This document shows positions 34,801-44,946 of a stretch of 64,000 nt of DNA, piece after piece. Numbering within the stretch: position 1 is the stretch's first letter; the number at the start of each line of letters is the position of its first letter. The translations under genes were made by a program, and so were the position numbers. This DNA comes from Pedinophyceae sp. YPF-701. Its lineage: Eukaryota; Chlorophyta; Pedinophyceae. Below the pieces are notes generated by a model. That model was not told where the DNA came from. It searched no databases and saw only the letters and a list, made by a program, of their open reading frames with translations. The DNA lies in assembly GCA_916048055.1 (NCBI GenBank), contig CAJZHL010000012.1, positions 62,001 through 126,000 on the forward strand, given 5' to 3'.

Positions 34801-37800
34801 CCGCCGTGGCGACCGACGCCCGCCGACATACGCGCACCCGTCGAGATGCGCGCCTGGTCGAGCGCGACCTCCTTCTTCGACACCATCTGCTGCGGCGGCT
34901 TGCCCGACTTGCGGGGCTTGGCCGGGACCGACGACTTGAGCGGAGCCCCGATGTCCGTCCCGTACGGCAGGACGAGGACCATGAAGCGGTTGGGGTACAG
35001 CATGCGCTCCGCGACCTGCGTGGTGGCGCGGAACAGCAGCTCGTCCGCATGCGCCATGATGGTGTCCGTCTGCGGGAGCCCGACCAGCTGCGTCGCTGTC
35101 TGCTTCTTGATCCCGCCCGTCTTGGCGACGGGCGCCGTGGCGTCGGCGACGGCCGCGTTCGACTCCGCGACCAGGTCCTGGACCGTCGTGCACTCGAGCT
35201 CGGGCATCAGTTCGATCAGGCTCTTGCCCACCATGGTGTCGATCGTGCGACCGAACATGCAGTTGAAGAGGCCCACGCTGCCCAGGATCTCCAGGTTCGC
35301 CGTGACCTCGATCACCGACCAGATGTTGCTGAACTTCTGCAGGTTGAGCGTCACCGTCTGGCGATCCACGTCGGGGATCACGTCGAGGACGGCGGCCTTC
35401 TCGGTACCGTCGGCACAGATGACGCAGCAGCGGCGGTGCTGCAGGCGGTCGCCGGCCGTGCGCAGCCACTGCTTGACCAGCGCGCCCGGATCGCCGTCGA
35501 CGGGCACGACCTCCTCCATGAAGCGGTCCACAACACCACCGGCGGTCCAGCCGAACGAGGCCGGGGTGGTGGACGAAGAGATGATGCGTCCGTCGGTGTC
35601 GACGATGAGCTGCATCACGCGGCGCAGACGCGCCTGCTCCGGCGTCATCGGCAGGCACCTCATCACGAATCTCTCCTCGCCAAGAGCAGAATTCCCAGAC
35701 TGCATCAATTCCTAGGTGGTTGCGGGAGGCAAAGTACCATGAGTCTTGGCTCACGCTGCATCAGGAACATCGGAGCACAGCCAAAGGGGTAAGCAACCGC
35801 CGGGTGACGACGCACCTTGAAGTCGGTCTTCTGGAAATCGGCCTCCACCGGAACCACCTTGCCCTTGCGGTGCAACAGGTCTACAATGCCTCCGCGGGAC
35901 TGCGGGCACTTGCCGATGCCACCCGTGCGCAGCCATGCGGAGAGCATCTGCCCGAACGGCTCCGGCATGATGGTAGATAGTTTGGCCCTCTTCAGCGTGG
36001 AGGCCGAGTGACCGAGCATGGCGGCCATGGCCGCGTTGCCACTGGTGATGTTGCCATTCGCGTCGACCGTCAGCATCGGCTGCTCCGTCGTGTCGCTGAT
36101 CATCGTCACCACGACGACGGGCACGCGATCGGACCCCACGATCTTCGTCGTGAGATTCACGCGCCCCTGCGTCCCCATGCGGTGCTTGAAGATCACGTCG
36201 TCGGGGTGGTTGATAGGCGGCTCCTTGGGCGCGCTCTGAGTGGCCGTCTCCAAGATGGAACGCCAGCCCTCGTTGTGCGCCAGGAATGACTCGAAGGTGT
36301 TCCCGGCGATGTCCGTGTAGTCGTACCCGAACTCGTCGTAGAAGAGCTGGTTGGCGCAGATCAACACGCCGCCCTTCGTCATCCATACGCGCGACTCCGT
36401 GTGCTCCTCTAGCTGACGGAATACGCCCATGAAGCCGTCCTCGCCGCCCTGGGCGATCTTGGTCAGGGCGAGCTGCACGGGGAAGACAGAGCGGTCCTTC
36501 CGGCAGCCCACAACCTCGCGGACCGTGTTGATGACGTGGGAGACGCCCGAGTCCGCGTACGCCTTCATGTAGCCGTTGTGCTGCGCGGAGAAGGGGAGCG
36601 GCATCAGGCACGACACGTTGCGCGTCGCCAGCTCCTCCTGCTTGTACCCAAACAGCTTGCAGAGCATCTTGTTCACGAACTGAATCGTGCCCTCCGAGTT
36701 CACCACCACCACGGCGTCGAGCGTCTCGTCGACCGCGGACGACTTGCCAAACGCGCCGCCGGAGAAGATGTCCTCGGTGTCGGCGCGCAGGGCGCTGTTG
36801 GCGTCCTCGAGCTTGTCCGCCTCCGCGATGTACTGGTGCGCCAGCGTTTGCTTGCCCTGCACGTCCTCGAGGAACTGCGCGTACATGCGCAGGACCTTGA
36901 CGTTGCGCGGGTAGCGTTCCAGCATCGCGCGGTAGTTGTGCTCCGCGCGGACCTCCACCTCCTCGATGCGGTTGAACGAGCCCGTCATGTGGTGCAGGCC
37001 GCAGTCGCGGCGCAGGCAGATGCCCCAGAACGCGTTCATCTCCGTCAGGACCAGGCGGTGCAGCTTCTTCAGGGCCTGCAGGTTGCGCTGGAGCTCCACG
37101 TACGACATCCAGTCCATGGCGCCGTCGCCAGCCGTGTTGTTCTCCTGGGTCTCGCGGAGCGAGAGCGACAGGCGGAAGACCAGGTAGCGCTCCGCGGCGC
37201 GCGGCATGAGCCCCTTGGCGCGCTCGAGGTGCCCGTGGGAGGCCTGGGTGTCGTCCAGGACGAAGGCGTGGAAGGCAGCGTCGAAGAGCGGCAAGATGGC
37301 CTTGTCCGGGAACTGCCCGCCGGCGTGCGTCAGCGCGGCCAGCACGCCCTCGATGTGCTCGGGGAGCGGCTCAACGCCCTTCTCCACGCCCCACGGGCGG
37401 ATCACGCGCACCAAGGTGCCAAGCTCGTCCACGTCGATGAAGCGGTGCAGCCGCTTGGGCTCGAGGAGCGCCTTCGGAGCCACCTCCTTGAGCTCCTTGA
37501 ACTTGTGCACGACGCGGAGCAGGTGCCGGCGCCGGGCGATGACCATGAGGAGGATCGCGAGGCCAAACACCACACAGCACGCCGACATGATCGCCGAGTA
37601 CGTGCCCGACTTGCTGGAGTCGCCGCCGAGCAAGAAGTCGAAGATGCCCATCGCGAGGAAGGCGCCGGCGACCACGCCCTGGGAGTAGTTGGCAACGCGC
37701 CCCACGAAGGGGTACCGCCGGACGTGAATGTAGGCGTACCACGTCAGGCAGATCGTCACGAGCGCGGCCGCGAAGCGCTGGTCGAGGCCGACGAAGAGGT

Positions 37801-39371
37801 GGTAGAAGATGACGACGGCCACGCGCAGGATGCCCAGGAGCAGCGCGGTGGTCACCGAGCCCTGCGCCATGGGGAAGGGCCCCGTGGGGTCGAGCTCGAC
37901 GTCCTTCAGGAGGATGATGCCGTAGTGGCCGATGTGGATCGTCAGGCCGATGATGGCCGCCACCGTGTGCAGCGCGTAGGCCCCGGAGAAGCACTTCGCC
38001 TCGTCCTCGCCGCCAATGTCGTGCCACTGCTGGTAGAGCGCAACCATCTTCGTGCCTGCGCGTGCGAGGCGGCGCGAGGGTTGCGCGTCGGACGGAGCCG
38101 CGGGGTGTGTGGGAGCGGGGGGCCGCCGGGGCCAGGGGCGGGCGCGGGGGGGGGGAACAAGGCGGGACGCACCTGTGAGCTTGCCTCTCCAGTCGCACGC
38201 GAGTGGGAGCATGTAGATGACCACGGCCGGGATGGCGAACGTGGTGAGCCAGGAGACCTCGAGCGAGCGCATGAGGTACTTCTCGGCCGGGTGGACGTGC
38301 TTGTTGTTGCGGGTGTTGTAAAACACGTGCAGCATCACGACGAAGGAGACGATGGTGAGGGTGAGCGCCGTGTACAGCAGCGCCTGCATCGTCACCCGGC
38401 CGTTCTCCCACGCGAGGATGCCGAGGGTGGGGCGCAGCGCCCACTGCCACCCCCTGCGCGAGCGGACGAGCGGTGCGGCCATGTTGTGCACTACGCCACC
38501 ACGGGGCCACGCTCGAGCACCGCGAACCGCGGGCCGCGAGGCGGCGGAAAGCACGACTGCGGGCGGGGCGCAGCGGGCGGGCGGGCGGCGGGGGCGGGAA
38601 GCGCGGCGGGGGGCTCTGGGTGCGCGGTCAAACCCCGGGAGAGCATCCCAGTCGAGGCTCACCGGTTCTCATAGTCGAAGTCCCAGCCCCAGAAGGGACC
38701 GAGGAGGATGCCGATGAGCACGAGGGTCTGGTAGGCCCAGATCGTGATGTACGCCCTCCGCAGACCCTCCCACTTGAACCGCTCCACGCTGTTGAGATAC
38801 CCGAAGATGTCATCCTGCGCGGAGACGGTCAACACGCGGGCGCAGGGTCGGGGCATGCCGCAGCGCGGAGCGGGGCGCGGCGTGCACCGCCGAGGCGCGC
38901 GTCTCGCGCAGGTGGGTGCGGAGGACGCGCGTCGCGGACGAAACGAGGGGGTCGCGGGCGGGTGCGCGCGGGGCGGCGGTGGTAGGCAGCGCAACCGCGC
39001 TGGCGGACGAGGGCGCGTTTCCGCGCAGGTGGCCGCGAAAACGTGCGCTTCGTGCGCGGATACGGCGGCGAGAGGCGTGGACTAGGTGCACGAGGGGCGC
39101 GGCGGGCGCGACTCCGGGGTGGGAGCGCGGGATCCGCGAGTCAAGGACTAGCAGCAGTTAGGGGGCGAGTCGGGGCCTGGGGCCGTGGAGGCGCGCTCGC
39201 GGGGAGTCGAGTGCGGGAGCTCACCAGCACTGTGCGGTTGCTGGTCAAGATGCCGCCGAACGCGATGTCCAGCGAGTTGTTGTCGTCGCCGCTGCCTGCG
39301 TCCGAGCCACGACTCGACGCCCCGAAGGACGTGTAGCTCCTCCCCGTGTACGAGCCCGAGGTCTCAGACAT
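31821..39371 (-). CDS. TmcB-like multi-PAS, multi-pass membrane protein
   Basis: Five exons on the minus strand: 39371-39225, 38814-38663, 38453-38173, 38055-35816 and 35699-31821, all GT-AG with consistent phases, giving about 2,232 residues. After a Ser-rich N-terminus there are about eight hydrophobic segments (residues 70-350, e.g. TLVLIGILLGPFWGW and LLYTALTLTIVSFVV). A helical region includes NVKVLRMYAQFLEDV, a hallmark of Dictyostelium tiny macrocysts B (TmcB) relatives. PAS-like domains begin near residues 632, 749, 852, 970 and 1063; the intron at 35815-35700 lies between the third and fourth. A disordered linker follows, then a second membrane block with segments near 1553, 1763, 1900 and 2110 and a Lys-rich tail. 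Such proteins are common in ciliates, algae and amoebae and are presumed sensors; ligand and output are unknown. Two gene models instead of one were considered, but the phase-0 join restores PAS continuity (DFQKTDFK to SGNSALGE). Confidence 0.8.
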
Positions 39372-40263
39372 CGAGAGAAGCTTCTAGTTGTTAAGGTGGT
39401 GTTCCCACAGCGCGGCTTTGCGCGCGCACTCGCACCGTCGAACCTGCGCAGGTGTTGGTCAAAGCCGGCAGGTTGGACCACCGCTCTCGCGGCTCGACCG
39501 GGCACGAACGAGCGACGAACTCAACGCTCGCGCTGTCTTCATCATATGAACACTGCGCGGTCCGGAGGTCGCCTCGTAACTCGGCTCGAGCGGCGCGCAC
39601 GCGAGAGGCAGCCAGCAGGGTGGTGGAGGGAGCCCGCTGCGCGTCGCTGCGAGCCGCAGGACGCCGCAACGTGGGCGCGTTCCCCCCCCGTATATGTGAT
39701 TGATCTGCCTAGACTACGGGCGCGCGGGTAGGGGCAGCGTGCGCGCGGGACAGAGGGACCAGCATTGGTCGCCCTAACGGACGTGCGCCAGCAGGCTCGC
39801 GGGGGCAGCTTCGCGGGATCAAACGCGCCAGATGAGAATAGTCTAGTTAAGCTCTTCGCATTGCCGCGGGAGGAGGGGCGCCGTACCCTCTGCGTGCCGG
39901 GCTCTGATCACCGTCTGCTGTCGCAACTCTAGCTGGCGCCTGCAGGTGTTCCTTTCAGGCTTCGTGTGCCATGTTCCTGCAGGAACGGTCCAGGCAGTCG
40001 TGGTCGTGCCGATAGTGCCGCCGCCGGCGCGCCCGCAGCGCACAAGGCGCGCGGTCAACCGCCCTGGCCTCTCCTGCGGACCCCCCCGTCAGTTGACGAC
40101 CGCGCCCCCGGTGCCGCCGAACGCCGCCGCCGCGATCGGACGCCGCGCGCACCTCCCCGCGAACTCAGACACCCCCGGCGGCACGCTCGTCGCGCCGCCG
40201 ACGGCCCCGCGCCGGCGCCGCGCGCAGTCAAAGCCCCACCAGCCTCCAACGAGCGGGGGCCTG
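39372..40263. other. Intergenic region, PAS gene to LSM11-like gene
   Basis: About 0.9 kb. It should hold the promoter of the PAS gene and the 3' UTR of the LSM11-like gene. A short AT-richer stretch is present near 39685-39710. Nothing else is supported. Confidence 0.4.
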
Positions 40264-41427
40264 TCACCTCACCTGCTGCCCGCGGCCCGGCTCCGCCGCC
40301 GCCGCCGGCGTCACGATCACGACGCAGTCCCCGCGCACCAGGATCTGCTTCGGCCGCTTCGTGCGCCTCTCGAGCCGCCACCCCCACCGCACCCGGTCCC
40401 GCACCCCCGCCGCGCCGCCGGCCTGCACGGGCGGCGCCTCCCCGCCCTCCGGCGCGAGCCCGTACAGCTCCCGCAGCTCCCTGTCCTCGTCCTGCGTAGG
40501 GATCCGCGAGTCGCGCGCCCGCGCACCGTTTCGTTCGCGCGGCTCGGCGCGCAACGCAGAGCCTCGGCGGCCCACGATCAGGGTGAAATCGCTCTTGGGC
40601 GGCCCCGCGCGGCGCGCGCCGGGACGATGGCGCGCTGCGGGGCGGCGCGATGCGCTTTCGGGTTCGGTGCGGCCCACCTGCGCCGCGTCGCTCGCGTCCG
40701 GGCGCCCCGGCGTGGTGTAGCGGCGCGAGGTGCGCACACGCACAGTGGACACCTCCACCACGTCGCGCAAGACGAGGTTCATGTGCTTGTCGTACGCCAC
40801 GACGCGGCCCATCGCGACGCCGCTCACGCCGCCTGCGTGCGAGAGGAGGCGGGCGTGGGTTCGGCCCGTGAGGTGCAGTAGGCAGGCGGTGGTGGAATGC
40901 GGAGTACACGCGTGCGGGCGGAGCGGGGCGCGGACCTGCGTGGCGGAGGACGACCTTGACCTTCGCGCCGGCCCGCTGGGCGGCGCGGAGGACGTCGAAC
41001 GGGCCGGGGTGGGCGCAAACGTCCATGACGCGTTGCAGGAGGGGGGCGCGGAGGGCTTCCCTGGCCTCCCGCTGCTGCCGAACGCCGGTCCGCGCGAGCT
41101 GTTGCCTCTTGTGTTGCTCGCGGGCGGCCTGTGGGGCGGCGTGGGCGGGTTCCGGGTCGACGGTGCGGGCCCGAGCGCGCTGTTGTGCTCAGTGGCGGGC
41201 GCGTCCCGGGAACGCACCTTGCGCGCCTCGTCTCCGGTCGCGGATCTGTGCGGAATGCTCTCTGGGTGGTCCTCGGGTAGAAGAGATCGGCATTTGTGGA
41301 GGTTGTCGAGCAGGGGCGCCGAGGGGTCGGGCGGCTGGAGATTCGGCTCGTACAGCGCCCGCAGCGCATCGAACTCCCGCGAGAGGAAGTCCAGCGAATG
41401 GCCTGGAGAGCCTGCGCCCCTCCGCAT
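40264..41427 (-). CDS. LSM11: LSM11-like (U7 snRNP-type) Sm protein
   Basis: Three exons: 41427-41218, 41128-40936 and 40832-40264, phases 0 and 1, giving 323 residues. The N-terminus has SLDFLSREFDALRALYEP followed by AP-LLDNL, which closely parallels the conserved start of animal LSM11. A basic helix and PFDVLRAAQRAG lead into Sm1, which is split by an intron (VVLRHA|GGVSG) and ends AYDKHMNLVL. Sm2 comes only after an insertion of roughly 130 residues (KQILVRGDCVVIV, near the C-terminus). A long Sm1-Sm2 insertion is a feature of LSM11 and not of ordinary Sm/LSm proteins. In animals LSM11 replaces SmD2 in the U7 snRNP that cleaves histone pre-mRNA. The second donor (GTCCGC) is weak but required for Sm1. 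A further in-frame intron inside the insertion cannot be excluded. Confidence 0.72.
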   Translation of the reverse strand: MRRGAGSPGHSLDFLSREFDALRALYEPNLQPPDPSAPLLDNLHKCRSLLPEDHPESIPHRSATGDEARKVRSRDAPATEHNSALGPAPSTRNPPTPPHRPPASNTRGNSSRGPAFGSSGRPGKPSAPPSCNASWTFAPTPARSTSSAPPSGPARRSRSSSATQVRAPLRPHACTPHSTTACLLHLTGRTHARLLSHAGGVSGVAMGRVVAYDKHMNLVLRDVVEVSTVRVRTSRRYTTPGRPDASDAAQVGRTEPESASRRPAARHRPGARRAGPPKSDFTLIVGRRGSALRAEPRERNGARARDSRIPTQDEDRELRELYGLAPEGGEAPPVQAGGAAGVRDRVRWGWRLERRTKRPKQILVRGDCVVIVTPAAAAEPGRGQQVR

Positions 41428-41776
41428 TGTACCAGGGAGCAGACCTACAGCCCCTGCGAGGCTTTGCGGCAACAAGGAGTGTGCGTCCACTCGCACCCGA
41501 CCGCCGAGGACGCACTCTGACGCAGTCTTGCCGTGAACACGGAGACCACGCTCTGCGCGACGTGCCGGCCCTGATTCCCCACCGTGCGGTGGCGCGAAGT
41601 GCCCCGAAACGACCACGTCAGTCCGACCTCCCGATGCTGGGACGAGGCCCGCGGACGCAGTGTCCGCTGGCTCAACGGGCTGGCTCGTGGGCGCGCGCTG
41701 GACTGCGCAGTCCGGGCTGTCGCGGCCGCCTTCCCACGCCTCGCTCGGCAGCCTCTGCGGGCGACCACCGGCATCG
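41428..41776. promoter_or_regulatory. Putative bidirectional promoter, LSM11-like/F-box LRR
   Basis: A 349 bp gap between divergent start codons (41427 minus, 41777 plus). Called from geometry only; no core promoter motif was identified. Confidence 0.4.
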
Positions 41777-44202
41777 ATGGCAGTGGTTGGAGCCCCGCGG
41801 GGGAGGGATGGGCAGGACGCTCACCGGGAATTTGCGTCCCAACTAGGGCGCTCGCATTCCAACGGCGGAAATCTGCTCCGGCCGGACGTTCTTCCGCGCG
41901 TCGTGGCGCACATCGGCCCCTCGGATGCATCCAGCCTTGCGCTCACTTCGCGCGCGGCCATGCGCGCCGTGCTGGAGGCGACGCATTTCGGCGCCCCCCT
42001 GCCGCTCTCAGACCAGATGTTGGCGGCACTCGGCGCGCGCCACGACCTGGGCGACGACCTGCCGCGCGGAACAGCCTTGGCAGTGAAGACCTCGCAGCGC
42101 CTGCAAGGCCTCGACACCGCCGCCTTCTCCAACGTCACGTAAGATCCATTCGCTCCCTGGGCGACTCGCCGCAGCTGGCCACATCGTCACGTCCGCAGCG
42201 GCGCCGGCGTCCCACGCTGCCCCCGGTCGCCATGGTGTGTGTGCAGGTCTATCACGATTTCCGCGCCCGTGGCCGTGGTGCGCCCGCTCGAGCAGGGCAT
42301 CCCGCTGGACCGCATGCAGCGGTGCGGGTGGCGCCCCGCGGCCCTCCGGGCCCTCACCCTCGAGCGCGTCATGGTGTGGGCACACGCAGAGACGCTCCTG
42401 GAGCAGCTCTCGGTGATCACGAACCTCCACACGCTCGCGATCGTCATGACGGTGCTCATCACCGGCAACCCGTTGAACCTGAGTCAGGAGCTCGTGACCG
42501 GGCCAGAGGGGGGGGGGGCGCACAACCTCTCTGGCGCCTGGGGACGTGGCGGCGTCGAGCGCGCCCTGCTGCGGGCCAACGCGGCAGGGCTGCGGCGCCT
42601 TGTCATCAACTCGGTCATGCAGGATTCGGCGTCGAGCGAGAGGGCCAGGGACATCATGCAGTGCATCGCTTCGATGCCGCGCCTGGAGTCGCTGTCGCTG
42701 GGCGCGCGCTGCTCGCGGATGTTCGCCGCGCTCCCCACGACGATGCCGCGCCTCACGGAGCTGCACCTGGACACGCCGCCGCGGTCGCGCGACGGAACGT
42801 CGCACGTGAAGCTCGCTCTCGCTTGCGTCAAGGCGGCACGGGAGACCCTCCGGCGGCTCGCCCTGACGAACGTGTGCGACTGGCCTGCGGAGGACGACTT
42901 CAAGGACGCCCTCGAGGTGTGCAGGGAGCTCGAAGCCCTGCGCCTGGTCGCGAACCCGGCGCCCGCAGTCAGGGCGCGGGTGGCGAGTCACGCAGTGACA
43001 GCATGCTCAAGGGCGAAAAGTCTGCGGCGCCTGGTCCTACACAACATCCTCGAGGTACGACCGGCCGTTCCGGTCCGGCCGCGTCCTTCCAACCCACGGG
43101 CCACAATTCGCCGCTGCGACGTTGGCAGCTCCCGAGGACGGTCCTCCCAGTGCATCTGACCGAGACGCACTGCGTGTGCGTCCCGTTGCTCGTGCAGACC
43201 GACAAGGACGTGCTGCTGCTGGGGTCCCTGGGGAAGTTGGAGCATCTCACCATCCTCGACGCACACAGGGACCGCGCGCTCGAACAGAGCGCCCTGAAGC
43301 ATCTGCCCAGCTTTCCGCACCTCCAGGGGCTCATGATCAGCTGGGTCAACGGGCCAACGCCCCGCATGGGGTGCCCGTGCGCGCACGACTTCGCTATGGG
43401 CGCGGCCTCGGGCGACGTCGACGCCGCACCTCCCCGCGTCGAGCTGCCGTCCGACCTCGTGGCGAAGGTTCCGGCTCTGCGCGAGCTCATCGTTCCGCAC
43501 GCGCACCTCACGGTGGCAACGGCGGCGCAGCTGCGCACCTTGCCCCACCTGCGCACCCTCTCCGTCGCGGGCACGACGGACGGAACTTGCGAGGAGACGT
43601 GGCAGCTGGTGGCGCGATGCCCGAGGCTGCGCACCCTGCGTCTCTCGCTGCCGCCCGGACTCGGCGGACCCAGCATGCCAACAGATCCCCCTCCTGCTGA
43701 CGCCGGGGGGGACTCTCTGCGTGCGGCTGCCGCCGCGAAAGCGCTCGGGTCCGCTCCGTCGCTGCGTCGCCTGGAGGTGGTCGTGCCGTGGCTGTACACG
43801 GAGTTGGCGGAGGAGTTGGGTCGCCTGCCGAAGCTGACACACTTAGCGCTGCTGTGCGTGGACTTGCTCGGCGCGCGCGGTGGGCCGGGGACGCCTCGGC
43901 TCGCGGCGTCGGAGGAGGCGCTGGGCAGGTGCTTGGACGCGCTCGCCGGGATCGACAGCCTGGAGCTGACCCTGCGCGTGAGGCAATTTGCCAAGCCAAC
44001 CAACCCCCCATGGGCGCTGGAGTCCGAGCTCACGAACGACTCGTACTTCGGGCCGCGCGACCATGCGGCGACCGCGCCCAGCGCTGAAGAGATGATCTGT
44101 CCAGAGATGATGCAGGTCGTCCGCGAGGCCTTCCGCACTCAGCGCGAGGCCGGGCGCCAGTGGGCGGTCGGCACCCTGGCGTGGAGCGCGAAGAGCGTGT
44201 AG
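41777..44202 (+). CDS. F-box/leucine-rich-repeat-like protein
   Basis: Three exons, 41777-42138, 42247-43054 and 43198-44202, phases 2 and 0, give about 724 residues. Near residues 35-65 is an F-box-like segment (LRPDVLPRVVAHIGPSDAS, then SLALTSRAAMRAV). Then come many degenerate leucine-rich repeats: LRRLVINSV, LESLSLGA, LTELHLDT, LRRLALTNV, LRRLVLHNI, LEHLTILDA, LRELIVPHA, LRTLSVAGT, LRTLRLSL and LTHLALLCV. F-box/LRR proteins usually recruit substrates to an SCF ubiquitin ligase through Skp1; here the F-box is weak, so an LRR protein without that role is possible. The first ATG in the F-box frame was chosen. A Gly-rich stretch (GPEGGGAHN) interrupts the repeats near 42500. Confidence 0.68.
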
Positions 44203-44946
44203 CGCTGCGCGAGCTGGCGACGGAGCACGTGCTGCCGAGCGCAGCGTCTGCGTGTGAGCCACGTGCGCGGTGCCGGATCCGATGCTGTCAGTCTCGCCGT
44301 CGCCGCGGGGCGCGTTTCTGCGTCGATGGAGCGCAGAATCAAACAAATCTTCAGGACAAGCTAGTTCAGCCTCCGGACAGCACGAATGCGCAACGCAGAC
44401 CGCGTCCGACGCCTCCCCTGCCGCGCCACGCCCCGCTGACTCAGGGGGGGGCACAGCCACGGTGCACGCCGAACCGGGCCGCGGGGGAGCGGTGATTGCG
44501 GGGCGGGGCCGGAGGCGGGGGGCAGATGTCGACGATGACGAGGAAGGAGCACAGACAGCCGAGCAAGAGCAACCTTCACCGCAAGCGACGAAAACGCTGA
44601 GCGCCACGCACGCGACTGCGCCACCTGCACACTTGGTGCACCAGTGAGGTCGAGGTGCGTGTTGCCTTGCGACGTTCGCGTGCCAGTCCTCGCAGAATGG
44701 TGATGAATATGCCAGCTCGCCACGTGAATGGTCTTTCTTCGCGGCACGGGCTCCCCAAAGCGCTCCCTCGTGATGCTGTGCCTCGCACATGCTGGCCGCG
44801 TCCGGCGCGTCATGGACCGTCGCACAATTCTTCGTTGGGGATTGACCTGAACATGCATTCGCGTCCACCGCGCTCTGCAGACCGTGGGCTCCCTCCTCTC
44901 GCGCTCCGTGGGCCGCGCCGAGGCGCAGGCTTCGCGCCCGGGCGAG
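44203..44946. other. Intergenic region upstream of ANK-1
   Basis: About 0.7 kb between the F-box/LRR stop and the first ankyrin gene. Its middle part (44351-44611) is a block also found upstream of the second ankyrin gene. No coding sequence is supported. Confidence 0.5.
44351..44611 (+). repeat. Upstream block A, uninterrupted copy
   Basis: A 261 bp block repeated upstream of ANK-2 at 47241-47329 and 48362-48539. The left part matches with one or two changes and the right part with small indels (for example an 8-10 bp insertion near 48470). This copy is contiguous and so shows the arrangement before the element at 47330-48361 inserted. Each copy lies 335-350 bp before an ankyrin-gene ATG, consistent with duplication of gene plus promoter. 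Confidence 0.9.

Noticed and set aside
31635-35792. A 1,385-codon plus-strand open frame
   Set aside because: It is antisense to the PAS/membrane gene. Its product is Arg/His/Leu/Val-rich without domains; it arises because GC-rich codon use leaves the opposite strand free of stops.
35700-35815. A gene boundary splitting the PAS protein into two genes
   Set aside because: The gap has a good donor and acceptor in phase 0, and the junction restores a PAS-like C-terminal strand; both halves also match one TmcB-like architecture.
44351-44611. Upstream block A as a coding exon (minus strand, acidic frame)
   Set aside because: The frame does not join to any exon, and the two copies differ by indels that are not multiples of three.
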